Notes: a model not told the origin generated them from the letters alone. A DNA stretch of 64,000 bases from Fontibacillus puldeungensis (GCF_042678945.1 NZ_JBHTLM010000006.1:193958-257957); one strand, 5' to 3'; positions 15,358 to 24,962 are shown, counted from the stretch's first letter. Numbers and translations are program-made.

Positions 15358-16116
15358 TTAACCAAATCTACCTGAAATATAGTCATCTGTTCGTTTTTCA
15401 GACGGATTCGTGAACATTTTGCTCGTATCGTCAAACTCGACCAGTTCACCCATGAGAAAAAAGGCTGTCCTATCGGATACACGAGCTGCCTGCTGCATGT
15501 TGTGGGTTACAATTATGATGCAGAACTCCTGCTTTAGATCAGCGATCAGTTCTTCAACCTTAGACGTAGAAATTGGGTCAAGTGCTGAAGCTGGTTCATC
15601 CATCAGAATAATGCTTGGATTAACAGCAATCGATCTCGCAATACATAGCCGTTGCTGCTGACCTCCAGATAAGGCTAATGCCGACGTATTCAAACGATTC
15701 TTGGTCTCTTCCCAAAGAGCGGCTTTCTTTAGAGACTCCTCAACAATTTGATCAAGCTTTTTCTTATCACGAATACCATGGTAACGAGGTCCGAAAGCGA
15801 TATTCTCATATATAGACTTATGAAATGGATTCGGACGCTGCCACACCATCCCGATCTTTTGCCGCAGAAGTACGACATCGGTTTTGGGGTTATTGATGTT
15901 ATCTTCTCCGATCCATATTTCCCCGGTAATACGTGCCCCGCTGATCAGGTCATTCATACGGTTCAAGCTGCGCAAGAACGTTGATTTTCCGCATCCGGAT
16001 GGCCCGATCAAGGCAGTCACCGAGCGCGATGCGAAGTCTAGGGATATATTTTTAACGGCTTGCTTCTCGCCGTAATATACGCTTAAATCTTTCGTGTATA
16101 ATTCGATATTTTGCAC
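15358..16116 (-). CDS. pstB: Phosphate ABC transporter ATPase PstB (copy 1)
   Basis: A 252-residue ATPase that energises high-affinity phosphate uptake. Walker A is GPSGCGKST, the signature LSGGQQQRLCIARSIA and Walker B ILMDEPASALDP. The C-terminal DYISGRFG ending is typical of PstB. It is the last gene of pstS-pstC-pstA-pstB, 11 bases after pstA. A second PstB, about as long, lies at 25727-26482 with phoU. Confidence 0.95.
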   Translation of the reverse strand: MQNIELYTKDLSVYYGEKQAVKNISLDFASRSVTALIGPSGCGKSTFLRSLNRMNDLISGARITGEIWIGEDNINNPKTDVVLLRQKIGMVWQRPNPFHKSIYENIAFGPRYHGIRDKKKLDQIVEESLKKAALWEETKNRLNTSALALSGGQQQRLCIARSIAVNPSIILMDEPASALDPISTSKVEELIADLKQEFCIIIVTHNMQQAARVSDRTAFFLMGELVEFDDTSKMFTNPSEKRTDDYISGRFG

Positions 16117-16127
16117 TTCCAGGCCCC

Positions 16128-17015
16128 CTATTTCGTTGCCGTAAATTTCTTGTACATCAAACGTCCGATCCAGCGTGCCAGTAAGTTGAACAGGAGCACC
16201 GTAAGGATAAGAACAGCCGAAGCACCTGCGGCAATTTCAGGAGCATCCGGAGCCAGTCCCTCAGAATTGATCTTCCAGATATGAACGGCCAGCGTCTCCG
16301 CAGGACGGAACGGATTTAGCGGTGAAGTCGGGCTAAATGGATTCCAGTTTGTGAAATCAAGTCTAGGACTGCTCATCCCAGCTGTAAACAGCAGTGCAGC
16401 CGCTTCGCCAAATACACGACCAGCAGCGAGAATCGTCCCGGTTAAAATAACTGGCATAGCAATCGGCAGCATAATCGATCTGATTGTTTTCCATTTTGAA
16501 AGACCTAAAGCGAGACTCGCTTCCTTCTGAGCAGCAGGTACGCCGGACAAGCCTTGCTCCGTAATCCGTACAATGAGCGGTAGATTGAATACCGTTAATG
16601 CAAGTGCGCCGGAAAATAGAGAGAATCCAAATCCAAAAACGTTGACGATGACTAATAATCCAAACAAACCGACAACGATCGATGGGAAAGAAGATAATAC
16701 CTCTACAACGAGCCGGATAAAATCCGTTATTTTTCCTGGCTTTGCATACTCGCTCATATATATACCCGCACCAATACCAAGCGGAATCGTAATGATCAAT
16801 GTAAGTACCAATAGGAATAAGGAATTAAACAACTGTGGCCCAATCCCGCCGCCTTCTCGGATCGTCTCTGGTGGTGATGTCAGAAAATGAAAGCTGACGT
16901 GTCCAAGCCCACGCACCAGTATGAAGCCGAGCAGGCTTGCCATAATTAGAACAATAAGTCCCGCCATGGTTACGATGACGGCTGTCGCTATTTTATCTTT
17001 TGTTTTTGCACTCAT
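16128..17015 (-). CDS. pstA: Phosphate ABC transporter permease PstA
   Basis: A 295-residue permease with six membrane helices. The EAA-type cytoplasmic loop reads EASLALGLSKWKTIRSIMLP. The start overlaps the pstC stop by four bases (ATGA), which suggests coupled translation. The segment RLDFTNWNPFSPTSPLNPFR is an extracellular loop. It pairs with PstC in the membrane channel of the phosphate importer. Confidence 0.95.
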   Translation of the reverse strand: MSAKTKDKIATAVIVTMAGLIVLIMASLLGFILVRGLGHVSFHFLTSPPETIREGGGIGPQLFNSLFLLVLTLIITIPLGIGAGIYMSEYAKPGKITDFIRLVVEVLSSFPSIVVGLFGLLVIVNVFGFGFSLFSGALALTVFNLPLIVRITEQGLSGVPAAQKEASLALGLSKWKTIRSIMLPIAMPVILTGTILAAGRVFGEAAALLFTAGMSSPRLDFTNWNPFSPTSPLNPFRPAETLAVHIWKINSEGLAPDAPEIAAGASAVLILTVLLFNLLARWIGRLMYKKFTATK

Positions 17016-17914
17016 CGTTTTGCTCTCCTTTCAAGCCACCGAACAATAAACACGAAGACGAACGTCATCAGCATTAGAATAAGGGCAAGCGTCCACAGAA
17101 CGTTATTTTGTGTAGAGCCCATTACTGTATTGCCCATGCTAAGCGTAATGATGCTTGTTAATGTCGATGTTGATTCAAATAGAGAGTTCGGGATATGTGG
17201 TGCGTTCCCAATAACCATTTGAACAGCCAGCGCTTCACCGAAGGCGCGTGCCATCCCAAGGACTACCCCTGTTAGCAATCCAGGCATAACGGTTGGTATT
17301 ACGGTACGGGATAAGGTTTGCCATCTCGTAGCCCCTAATGCATAAGATCCTTCTTTTAATCCTGGCGGCAATGCGGATAAAGCATCTGTAGCGATGGATG
17401 TAATAGTCGGCAAAATCATGATAGATAAGACAGTCGCCCCTGCTAAAATACCGAGTCCTTGTCCAGGAAAGATATCCCGATACAATGGAACGATGACACT
17501 TAAGCCGACAAAGCCGTATACAACCGAAGGAATACCAGCCAGCAGCTCAATGACCGGCTGTAAATACTTTTTACCGATTTTCGGCATGATCTCAACCATA
17601 AATAAAGCAGCGCAAACCCCCAATGGAGCAGCAATTAATGCCGCTAGAATGGATGTGCTGAAGGACCCAATAATAAATGGAAGCGCCCCAAACAGCGGCG
17701 GTTCCCCCTCCGGCTTCCACTGGGTTCCGCCAAAAATTTGTTGTAAATCGATTCCGTCCCGGAAAAAGGTCGATAACCCTTTGGTCGCAACGAAATAGAC
17801 CATGGAAAATATAATTACCACTAATAAAACGATACAAATGGATGAATATATTTTACCGGTCCATTCCTCTACAATATGTGGCTGTACTTTTTTTCTTCCG
17901 CCGGACTGAGCCAT
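17012..17914 (-). CDS. pstC: Phosphate ABC transporter permease PstC
   Basis: A 300-residue permease from the ATG at 17914, which has GGGAGAGG upstream. A start 24 bases earlier lacks spacing to a ribosome binding site. Six helices and the loop KEGSYALGATRWQTLSRTVIP identify it as PstC. An 80-base gap with a stem-loop separates it from pstS. Confidence 0.94.
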   Translation of the reverse strand: MAQSGGRKKVQPHIVEEWTGKIYSSICIVLLVVIIFSMVYFVATKGLSTFFRDGIDLQQIFGGTQWKPEGEPPLFGALPFIIGSFSTSILAALIAAPLGVCAALFMVEIMPKIGKKYLQPVIELLAGIPSVVYGFVGLSVIVPLYRDIFPGQGLGILAGATVLSIMILPTITSIATDALSALPPGLKEGSYALGATRWQTLSRTVIPTVMPGLLTGVVLGMARAFGEALAVQMVIGNAPHIPNSLFESTSTLTSIITLSMGNTVMGSTQNNVLWTLALILMLMTFVFVFIVRWLERRAKR

Positions 17915-17941
17915 GAAACCTCTCCCTTTACACAGCACAGA

Positions 17942-17965
17942 AAGAGGCAGAATGCTCCGCCTCTT
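17942..17965 (-). terminator. pstS-pstC intercistronic hairpin (attenuator or RNA stabiliser)
   Basis: AAGAGGC (17942-17948) pairs with GCCTCTT (17959-17965), with a short T-rich tail on the minus strand. It probably lets more PstS be made than the membrane subunits. Confidence 0.6.
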
Positions 17966-17993
17966 ACCTTGCCATTATGATGTTAATTTAAAA

Positions 17994-18926
17994 TTATTTT
18001 GTGATGTTTCCATCTTTATCACGTTTAACTTGCATTTTGCTCACTGGAATGTAGCCCAGTTCTTCAACATCGGCTTTTTGAACTTCATCGGATACCATGT
18101 AGTCGAGGAATGCTTTAACGGCTTCATTCGGGTCACCTTTTGTATACATGTGTTCGTATGCCCAAACCGGATAAGTACCGTTCGCTACATTATCTTCTGT
18201 CGCTTCGACACCTTCATATTTCAGAGCCTTGACTTTGTCGTCACTGAGGTAAGATAGAGCTAGGTAACCAATAGCTCCTGGGGTTTCACTAACCATCTTC
18301 TTTACTGTACCGGAGGCTTCTTCTTGGACGGAACCCGGAAGATCATCCGTTTTGGCTCCTAAAGCGTATTTCTCAAATGTAGCACGAGTACCGGAGCTCG
18401 AAGGACGGTTGATGATTTGAATCGCTTGATCTGGTCCGCCTACTTCTTTCCAGTTCTTAACTTTTCCTGTAAAGATGCTGACCAATTGGTCTTTCGTTAA
18501 GTTATCGATGGTAATGTCAGGATTTACAACAGCTGCCATAGCGACTACGGCTACTTGATGGTCCTTTAATTCGCCTGCAGGACCAGCATCGAGCTTTTCT
18601 TCTGCAAACACATCAGAGTTCCCGATGTCTGCTTGCCCGCCGGATACTTGTGTTAAGCCCGTACCGCTTCCTCCACCTTGAACTTGTATAGAAACGCCTG
18701 GATTGGTATCCATAAACTTTTTAGACACTTGATCAACTAATGGCTGCAGGGCCGAAGAGCCTACTGCCAAAATGGAACCGGATAATTTGGAGCCCGCTGC
18801 CTTTTCACCGTTACCAGCAGTAGTTGTCCCGTTTCCACCATTACTTTCAGCCTTATTGTTTTGACCACATGCAGCCAACGTCAGAGTAAGAACCACAGTC
18901 AAAATCAATAACATACTTTTTTTCAT
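17994..18926 (-). CDS. pstS: Phosphate-binding lipoprotein PstS
   Basis: A 310-residue substrate-binding protein from the ATG at 18926. The N terminus is a lipoprotein signal (MKKSMLLILTVVL then LTLAAC lipobox). A glycine/serine/threonine-rich linker follows. The phosphate-binding motifs are SSALQPL, GGGSGTGL and RPSSSGTR. It captures phosphate at the outer membrane face and hands it to PstCA. An upstream in-frame start would place 21 polar residues before the signal peptide and is rejected. A PhoP box lies about 75-90 bases upstream. Confidence 0.94.
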   Translation of the reverse strand: MKKSMLLILTVVLTLTLAACGQNNKAESNGGNGTTTAGNGEKAAGSKLSGSILAVGSSALQPLVDQVSKKFMDTNPGVSIQVQGGGSGTGLTQVSGGQADIGNSDVFAEEKLDAGPAGELKDHQVAVVAMAAVVNPDITIDNLTKDQLVSIFTGKVKNWKEVGGPDQAIQIINRPSSSGTRATFEKYALGAKTDDLPGSVQEEASGTVKKMVSETPGAIGYLALSYLSDDKVKALKYEGVEATEDNVANGTYPVWAYEHMYTKGDPNEAVKAFLDYMVSDEVQKADVEELGYIPVSKMQVKRDKDGNITK

Positions 18927-18999
18927 CGTCTCAGGTTTCCCCCTTATTGTTTGTACATCTTGATTATAGGCATCGATTATCAATCCCATGTTTTCGTTT

Positions 19000-19016
19000 T
19001 GTAAATTCTGTGTAAA
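19000..19016 (-). promoter_or_regulatory. PhoP box upstream of pstS
   Basis: On the minus strand TTTACA (19016-19011), five bases, TTTACA (19005-19000) form two perfect PhoP half-sites with the 11-bp period known from Bacillus. Weaker half-site-like sequence continues upstream to about 19065. This fits induction of pstS under phosphate limitation. Confidence 0.75.
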
Positions 19017-19063
19017 AATATTCGTCGAATATTGTCTGCCTGTAATTTAGTCAAAATTGCGTA

Positions 19064-19102
19064 AAAATAAACACTCCTGCGATACATCTCGCAAGAGTGT
19101 TT
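19064..19102 (-). terminator. Terminator of nrdR
   Basis: AAACACTCCTGCGA (19069-19082) pairs with TCGCAAGAGTGTTT (19089-19102) with one mismatch region, followed on the minus strand by TTATTTTTAC. It separates nrdR from the pst promoter. Confidence 0.8.
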
Positions 19103-19119
19103 AAAAAGAATAAATATAC

Positions 19120-19590
19120 TTAATCGTCTTCTCCGGTATTTTTCGACAAAAGCCCTTTTAGTTCCTTCATAAACATATTGATATCTTTAAACTGGCGGTA
19201 GACCGAAGCAAATCTAACGTAAGCTACCTCATCCACCGGATAAAGCTGCTCCATTACCAATTCACCAATTTCGCGGCTTTCAACCTCAGCATTGGCCGAG
19301 TGACGTAAGGAGCGTTCAACCTCCGAAACGATGGACTCCAGCTGTTCGACGGAAACAGGGCGTTTCTCGCATGCGCGAATCAAGCCCCGCAGCATTTTTT
19401 CCCGACTGAACTCTTCGCGGCTGCCATCCTTTTTAATAACGATGAGAGGCATTTCTTCCACCATTTCAAAGGTTGTAAAGCGGCGGCTGCATTTCTCACA
19501 TTCTCGCCTCCGGCGAATGGAACGGTTTTCGTTAGCAGGTCTAGAATCCAACACTTTCGTTCCTAAATAATCGCAATACGGACATTTCAA
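19120..19590 (-). CDS. nrdR: Transcriptional repressor NrdR
   Basis: A 156-residue repressor of ribonucleotide reductase genes. The zinc ribbon uses C3, C6, C31 and C34 (KCPYC and CEKCSRRF). An ATP-cone domain follows from about residue 49 to 139 and senses ATP/dATP. The start is TTG at 19590. It has GGGGAGGAA eight bases upstream and gives the family's normal KCPYC beginning. An upstream in-frame ATG would place the ribosome binding site inside the gene. It sits between the SASP gene and pst, as part of the polA-coaE-nrdR neighbourhood seen in Bacillus. Confidence 0.94.
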   Translation of the reverse strand: MKCPYCDYLGTKVLDSRPANENRSIRRRRECEKCSRRFTTFEMVEEMPLIVIKKDGSREEFSREKMLRGLIRACEKRPVSVEQLESIVSEVERSLRHSANAEVESREIGELVMEQLYPVDEVAYVRFASVYRQFKDINMFMKELKGLLSKNTGEDD

Positions 19591-19665
19591 ACTAGGTTCC
19601 TCCCCTCTAATCATCGAGCTTAATCCATTTTTGCATGACTACCAATAAATAACTTAAAAATTTCG

Positions 19666-19695
19666 TAATGAAGTCCCTACTTGCGGTACATAATA
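19666..19695 (+). promoter_or_regulatory. Likely sigma-G promoter of the SASP gene
   Basis: TAATG (-35, 19666-19670), an 18-base spacer and CATAATA (-10, 19689-19695) match the sigma-G pattern hATR / CATWHTA. Forespore expression is expected for an alpha/beta SASP. Confidence 0.5.
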
Positions 19696-19725
19696 CTGTT
19701 ACCAACCACAAGGAGGTGAACAATC

Positions 19726-19947
19726 ATGGCCCAAAATAACAATTCTTCGAACGACCTGGTGGTTAGACATGCTTCCGGAGCTTTGGATCAAATGAAATAT
19801 GAAATAGCTCAGGAACTTGGCATTTCTTTCCCGCAAGACGGATATGCTGGTAACCTGACTTCCTACGAAAACGGTTCGATCGGGGGTTTCATTACGAAAC
19901 GTCTGGTAACCTTGGCCGAGCAATCACTTGCTGGTCAATTTAAATAA
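19726..19947 (+). CDS. Alpha/beta-type small acid-soluble spore protein
   Basis: A 73-residue DNA-coating spore protein. ALDQMKYEIAQELGI is the first conserved helix and contains the germination-protease site (KYEIAQE, residues 24-30). GSIGGFITKRLVTLAEQ is the second. It saturates spore DNA and protects it from UV, then is degraded for amino acids at germination. AAGGAGGTGA precedes the ATG. The gene is monocistronic with a strong terminator. Confidence 0.95.
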   Translation: MAQNNNSSNDLVVRHASGALDQMKYEIAQELGISFPQDGYAGNLTSYENGSIGGFITKRLVTLAEQSLAGQFK

Positions 19948-19963
19948 CGCCGATCTAACCGGG

Positions 19964-20005
19964 GAGCATTGGCTTGCAGTAAAATGCAGTCAATGCTCTC
20001 TTTTA
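19964..20005 (+). terminator. Terminator of the SASP gene
   Basis: GAGCATTG (19964-19971) pairs with CAATGCTC (19991-19998), with an inner CTGCA-type stem, followed by TCTTTT. Confidence 0.8.
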
Positions 20006-20016
20006 TCTAAAAGGCA

Positions 20017-20580
20017 TCAGAAATCGTCGTATATCTCCGAGTACTGCTTATAGTAATGGCTGACCCTTTGTACATAGTGCCGGGTCTCGCCAAAAGGGAT
20101 ATCCTTCGACGTTTCGAGTCGGCCGTCCCACACACCGCTTTTTAGCCAATTTTTCACATTTGTTGGCCCTGCATTATATGCCGCAATCATGGCAATTTCG
20201 TTGCCGTCAAACTGGTTTTCCAGTGATTTTAAATACCATGTTCCAATCTGCAGATTGGTTCCTATTTCGTTTTGCACCTGAACTAGCGATGTATCAGGAA
20301 GCTTGGCTTTCATAATGACCCACTTTGCCGTATCGGGCATGATTTGCATTATTCCGAGCGCCCCTTTTTTTGACTGAGCCCCGGGCTTATAGTTGGTCTC
20401 CACCTTGATGATCGCCGCAACGATAAAAGGATCGAGGTTATTGCTGCGCGCATGCTGCCGAATTTCTTCTTTATAATAAATCGGATAGAATAGCGAAAGC
20501 CATGCTGAATTAAAAAAAATGAGAACCGTAAACCCGAGAAAAAGCAAAAGCAGCACTCTTTTTTTTCTAAGCCATCTCAT
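20017..20580 (-). CDS. Membrane-anchored lytic transglycosylase (SLT domain)
   Basis: A 187-residue protein with a basic N terminus and one membrane anchor (about residues 8-28). The Slt/goose-lysozyme catalytic domain follows. E61 in IIKVETNYKPGA is the catalytic acid, followed by GALGIMQIMPDTA and AYNAGPTNVKNWL. It cleaves glycan strands with anhydro-muramyl formation outside the cell. The ATG at 20580 overlaps the coaE stop as ATGA. This matches the YtaF/YjbJ-like neighbour of coaE in Bacillales. Confidence 0.9.
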   Translation of the reverse strand: MRWLRKKRVLLLLFLGFTVLIFFNSAWLSLFYPIYYKEEIRQHARSNNLDPFIVAAIIKVETNYKPGAQSKKGALGIMQIMPDTAKWVIMKAKLPDTSLVQVQNEIGTNLQIGTWYLKSLENQFDGNEIAMIAAYNAGPTNVKNWLKSGVWDGRLETSKDIPFGETRHYVQRVSHYYKQYSEIYDDF

Positions 20581-21173
20581 GACAAACCCTTGTCCCGCCA
20601 AAATTGTTCAATCTGACGCTCCGTTTCTTCCAATCCGCGGCTGTTGTCAATCAAGATATCCGCCCTCTCCTTTTTCTGTTCGATATCCATTTGGGCCTTT
20701 AATCTGGCCTCAGCCTCTTCCCTGCTCAATTCGTCTCTGTTCATCAACCTAGCAAGCTGCAGCTCCCGGGGTACATATACGACCATAATTGCTTCATATA
20801 GCGATTCCAAGCCAGATTCGTAAAGCAACGGGATATCAGCTACCACTAATCGGTGAGGTTTTTCAGCCTCCAGCTCCTCCATCCGCTTCTTCATTTCTGT
20901 ACGAATTGCCGGATGGGTGAGCTGCTCCAGTGCTTTGCGCTCATCCGGATGAGAAAACACAATTTCGCCTAGCTTTTTGCGATTTAAGGTTCCGTCAGGC
21001 AGCAGCACCGCTTGTCCAAAACGATCGACTACAGCAGCCAGAACCCGGTGCCCGGGCTCCATGATTTGCCTTGCAATCACATCCGCGTCAATGAGCGCCG
21101 CGCCACGACTAGTCAGCATTCGGGATACCGTACTTTTCCCGGTGGCAATGCCCCCCGTTAAACCGATATTCAT
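20577..21173 (-). CDS. coaE: Dephospho-CoA kinase
   Basis: A 198-residue kinase for the last step of coenzyme A synthesis. The P-loop is GGIATGKST at residues 7-15. DADVIARQI and LVVADIPLLYESGLE are family motifs. Start and stop overlap mutM and the lytic transglycosylase by four bases each, so the three genes are translationally coupled. Confidence 0.95.
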   Translation of the reverse strand: MNIGLTGGIATGKSTVSRMLTSRGAALIDADVIARQIMEPGHRVLAAVVDRFGQAVLLPDGTLNRKKLGEIVFSHPDERKALEQLTHPAIRTEMKKRMEELEAEKPHRLVVADIPLLYESGLESLYEAIMVVYVPRELQLARLMNRDELSREEAEARLKAQMDIEQKKERADILIDNSRGLEETERQIEQFWRDKGLS

Positions 21174-22081
21174 CCCTTTAACACCTCACTGTTTTTCTTG
21201 GAACGGGATTTCGCATTGCTCTGTTTATGTGCTTCGTTCTTCTGGCTTGTCCCGTAAGGCATTTGACATTCCGGGCAAAAATGGGTTCCGCGGCCACCAA
21301 CGACTGTTTTTTCCACCGGATGACCGCAGACGACACACGCTTCGCCCTTTCGTCCGTAAATTTTCAGTGAATGCTGGAACATCCCCATTTCGCCTTGACC
21401 GTTGACGTATGACTTAATGGAAGAACCGCCGGCATTAACCGCCTCGTTAAGCGTTGCAACAATTGCTTCATGCAGCCGATCCAGCTCGTGATCCGTTAGC
21501 TTGTCCGCCGGGTATTCAGGGTGAATCCCCGCTCGGAACAAGGCCTCATCTACATAAATATTCCCCAGTCCAACGACATATTCCTGGTTAAGGAGCGCAG
21601 GTTTAATTTTTGTTTTCCGACCGGACATTACCTGCCTGAATGCCTCTTTGGTGAAAGAGTTGTCGAGTGGCTCCAATCCCAGTTTGACCAAAGGCTTCTC
21701 CTTAAATTCCTCACCCGGATAGAACAAATGCATCGTACCAAACTGGCGAACATCTTTGTACCTTAGCTCCGTGCCATCCGTAAATTCAAAGATAACGTGA
21801 GTGTGCTTTTCAACAGGCTCATCCTTAGCATATAACCCGTATCTACCTTCCATTCGCAAATGGGAAACCAATACCAGCCCATCCATTACAATTCGTAAAA
21901 ATTTTCCTCTTCGACCTATCTCTACAATCCGGTGCCCTGCCAGCTCCATTTCAAACCGCTTGATATCGTCCGGCCGCTGAATAATTCGCGGTAGCGATAC
22001 CTTAACAGCCCGGATCGTTTTTCCGACGATCAATTGCGAAAGCGTTCTTCTGACCGTCTCTACTTCTGGCAATTCCGGCAT
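21170..22081 (-). CDS. mutM: Formamidopyrimidine-DNA glycosylase
   Basis: A 303-residue base-excision enzyme that removes 8-oxoguanine and nicks the strand. The mature N terminus PELPEVE supplies the catalytic proline and glutamate. The C-terminal zinc finger uses C249, C252, C269 and C272. A basic 30-residue tail beyond the finger is longer than usual. It is downstream of polA, a repair pairing conserved in Bacillales, with a terminator-like hairpin between them. Confidence 0.95.
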   Translation of the reverse strand: MPELPEVETVRRTLSQLIVGKTIRAVKVSLPRIIQRPDDIKRFEMELAGHRIVEIGRRGKFLRIVMDGLVLVSHLRMEGRYGLYAKDEPVEKHTHVIFEFTDGTELRYKDVRQFGTMHLFYPGEEFKEKPLVKLGLEPLDNSFTKEAFRQVMSGRKTKIKPALLNQEYVVGLGNIYVDEALFRAGIHPEYPADKLTDHELDRLHEAIVATLNEAVNAGGSSIKSYVNGQGEMGMFQHSLKIYGRKGEACVVCGHPVEKTVVGGRGTHFCPECQMPYGTSQKNEAHKQSNAKSRSKKNSEVLKG

Positions 22082-22104
22082 TTCGTCACCTCATTTGTTG
22101 TTTA

Positions 22105-22157
22105 TAAAAAACGGCTTAGCCCAAAAGGAACCATGCTTATAGGCATGATCCCCAGGC
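22105..22157 (-). terminator. Hairpin between polA and mutM
   Basis: On the minus strand an imperfect stem built on CATGC-CTATAA-GCATG is followed by GGCTAAGCC and a six-T run. It can end part of the polA transcript ahead of mutM. Confidence 0.5.
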
Positions 22158-22161
22158 TCTT

Positions 22162-24828
22162 TTACTTCGCTTCGTACCAGTTCAACCCACAGCTTACCTC
22201 CGCCTTTAGAGGAACGGACAGCTGGAGCGCCTTTTCCATCGTTTCAGGTAAAAGCTTCTTCATCAACTCAAGCTCATCTGGCGGTACTTCGAATACCAAT
22301 TCGTCATGAACCTGAAGCAGCATGCGGCTTTTCAACTTATGCTCATATAGCGTTTTATCCATAAGCACCATGGCGAGCTTAATAATATCCGCTGCAGTTC
22401 CCTGAATTGGCGTGTTCATGGCTGTACGCTCGGCAAAAGATCGCAGATTAAAATTAGAGGCGTTGATCTCCGGCAAATAGCGACGGCGTTCGAGCAATGT
22501 CTTAACATACCCGTCCCGCTTTGCTTCCTTGACGATCTCATCCATATAGCGGCGTACACCCTGGAACGCGTCAAAATATTGGTCGATAAATCTAGCTGCT
22601 TCTTTTCGTGTTATGTTCAAGTTTTGTGATAAGCCGTAATCGCTAATCCCGTATACGATACCGAAGTTGACTGCCTTGGCCGAGCGGCGCATATTCGCAT
22701 CCACCTGATCCGGACCCACGCCAAACACATCCATAGCTGTTTTCGTGTGAATGTCCATATCGTGAAGAAAAGCTTCCTGCAATCCTTTGTCCCCTGATAT
22801 GTGTGCCAGCACGCGCAGCTCGATCTGGGAATAGTCCGCAGAAAGAATATACCAGCCCTCCTCCGAGGGAACGAACACTTTCCGAATTTTCCGGCCCTCT
22901 TCAAGTCGAATCGGGATGTTCTGCAGATTTGGAAACTGACTGCTTAATCTGCCGGTAGCGGCAACTGTCTGGCGGAAATAAGTGTGAACCTTCCCCGTCT
23001 TCGGGGATATTTCCTTAAGTAGCCCTTCCACATAAGTGGATTGCAGCTTGGCCAGTTGACGATATTCCAGAATGAACTGGACAATTTCATGATAAGGAGC
23101 CAGCTTCTCCAGCACTTCCGCATCGGTTGAGTAACCGGTTTTGGTTTTCTTGATCACCGGCAGGCTCAGCTTATCAAATAGGATTTCCCCTAATTGTTTC
23201 GGAGAATTTAAATTAAACTCCGTACCGGCTATCTCATAAATCCGTGCAACGAGCTTATTGATCTGGGTCTCAAATTCAACCCCCAGCTCCTTCAGTGCAT
23301 CCTGATTAACCGCCACTCCTTGCTTTTCCATGTCCGCTAAGATGCGAGATAGAGGCATTTCCAAATCATAAAATAGTCGGTTCATCTCATATTTCTCTAA
23401 CTCACTTCGTTGCAGGGGAATAATGCGCAGCAGTGCATCCGCTTTTCGGGCCAGATGTAAGCTCAGTATATCGACATTAGGAACTTTGAATTTAGCACCT
23501 TTTCCGTAAACCTCTTCATCGCTAGGCAAGTACGGCAAGCCGTATTTTGCAGCTAGTCCGCTAATTGTCTGATCATTTTCCGTAGGGTCCAGCAAATAAG
23601 CAGCCAATTCCACATCATGCTCAGCACCGGCAAAAGCAATTCCCTGCCAAAACAATGCGAGATCCGCACGATGCAGATCATATCCACGTTTCGGGATGTT
23701 CTCGTCACCAAGCCAGCTCAAAACAGGCTTGGCCTCCTCCTCCTTAAGCAGTTCCAGCGGTAGAAAGAAATGCCGCTTAGCCGTCGATAGCATCAAGCCC
23801 ATGATTGTGGCATGATGCGGATTTTCCCCATAAGATTCTATAACAATCCCTTCAATTTCGTGAAGGTGTTTTTCAACTTCCGACAGTTTAGCTGCATCTA
23901 CGATTGTAACATCCAAATCAGGTGACTCTGAACGCTCAGTCGCCCCCGCCTCAGTTCCTGCGGCTCCAGAAACAGCCGGTAGCCGTTCAAGCAACGATTT
24001 GAACTCCAGTCTTCGCAGTACTGGTACGGCTTTCTCAGCTTCGATGCCAGAGAAAGTCATATCCTCCCAAGAGCGTTCAACTTGGACTTCACGATAAATC
24101 GTTGCCAGCTGCTTACTCATCCGAGCATCATCAGCATGGTTTACCAGATTTTCCTTCATTTTTCCTTTCAACTCATCCGTATGAGCCAATACCGACTCAA
24201 CCGATCCGAATTGATGGAGCAGTTTGAGCGCCGTCTTTTCACCGATTCCTGGTACTCCAGGGATATTGTCCGAAGTATCTCCCATTAAACCTTTAAGATC
24301 AATAATTTGCTCAGGCTTGAGACCGTACCGCTCCTCAATTTCCTTCGGCCCGTAAGGTTCTACTTCACTAACTCCTTTTCGTGTTAGGGCTACCTTCACG
24401 CGGTCGCTGACTACCTGTAGCATATCCTTATCCCCGGTCACAACAAGCACTTCACGCCCTGATTCCTCAGCTTGCTTGGTAAGTGTGCCGATGATGTCAT
24501 CTGCCTCATAGCCGGGCAATTCAAACCAAGCGATTCCGAAGCTCTCAAGAAGTTCACGCATTAGTGGGAACTGCTCCGACAGCTCCGGCGGTGTCTTGTC
24601 ACGTCCTCCCTTGTAATCCTGATAGCCCTCATGGCGAAATGTTACCTTCCCCGCATCAAAAGCAACCAAAATGTGGCTAGGTTGTTCCTCATGTATAAGC
24701 CGCAACAGCATATTCGTAAAGCCATAAACGGCATTGGTATGCAGACCGCTAGAATTCGTCAGCGGCGGCATGGCAAAAAAGGCCCGGTAAATGATGCTGT
24801 TGCCATCTATAAGAATCAATTTATCCAT
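22162..24828 (-). CDS. polA: DNA polymerase I
   Basis: An 888-residue polymerase from the ATG at 24828, with GAGGTG just upstream. Residues 1-290 are the 5'-3' exonuclease (LIDGNSIIYRAFFA, VTGDKDMLQVV). The middle 3'-5' exonuclease-like domain lacks a clear acidic catalytic set, as in other Firmicutes. The polymerase domain contains LSADYSQIELR, RRSAKAVNFGIVYGIS and LLQVHDELVFEVP. It fills repair gaps and replaces RNA primers. Confidence 0.96.
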   Translation of the reverse strand: MDKLILIDGNSIIYRAFFAMPPLTNSSGLHTNAVYGFTNMLLRLIHEEQPSHILVAFDAGKVTFRHEGYQDYKGGRDKTPPELSEQFPLMRELLESFGIAWFELPGYEADDIIGTLTKQAEESGREVLVVTGDKDMLQVVSDRVKVALTRKGVSEVEPYGPKEIEERYGLKPEQIIDLKGLMGDTSDNIPGVPGIGEKTALKLLHQFGSVESVLAHTDELKGKMKENLVNHADDARMSKQLATIYREVQVERSWEDMTFSGIEAEKAVPVLRRLEFKSLLERLPAVSGAAGTEAGATERSESPDLDVTIVDAAKLSEVEKHLHEIEGIVIESYGENPHHATIMGLMLSTAKRHFFLPLELLKEEEAKPVLSWLGDENIPKRGYDLHRADLALFWQGIAFAGAEHDVELAAYLLDPTENDQTISGLAAKYGLPYLPSDEEVYGKGAKFKVPNVDILSLHLARKADALLRIIPLQRSELEKYEMNRLFYDLEMPLSRILADMEKQGVAVNQDALKELGVEFETQINKLVARIYEIAGTEFNLNSPKQLGEILFDKLSLPVIKKTKTGYSTDAEVLEKLAPYHEIVQFILEYRQLAKLQSTYVEGLLKEISPKTGKVHTYFRQTVAATGRLSSQFPNLQNIPIRLEEGRKIRKVFVPSEEGWYILSADYSQIELRVLAHISGDKGLQEAFLHDMDIHTKTAMDVFGVGPDQVDANMRRSAKAVNFGIVYGISDYGLSQNLNITRKEAARFIDQYFDAFQGVRRYMDEIVKEAKRDGYVKTLLERRRYLPEINASNFNLRSFAERTAMNTPIQGTAADIIKLAMVLMDKTLYEHKLKSRMLLQVHDELVFEVPPDELELMKKLLPETMEKALQLSVPLKAEVSCGLNWYEAK

Positions 24829-24962
24829 ACTACACCTCATTAAGAGTTTTCTTCCTGTTACTTATGATAACACAGGGCGCCCACGTATAACACAAACGAA
24901 GGTCAAAACCAAATGACTAAACGCTGGGAATTGATCTAATAATTAGCCAGCCTACAAACAAC

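Noticed and set aside
15240..15482. An 80-codon minus-strand frame at the end of pstB
   Set aside because: It overlaps pstB out of frame and runs across the pst terminator.
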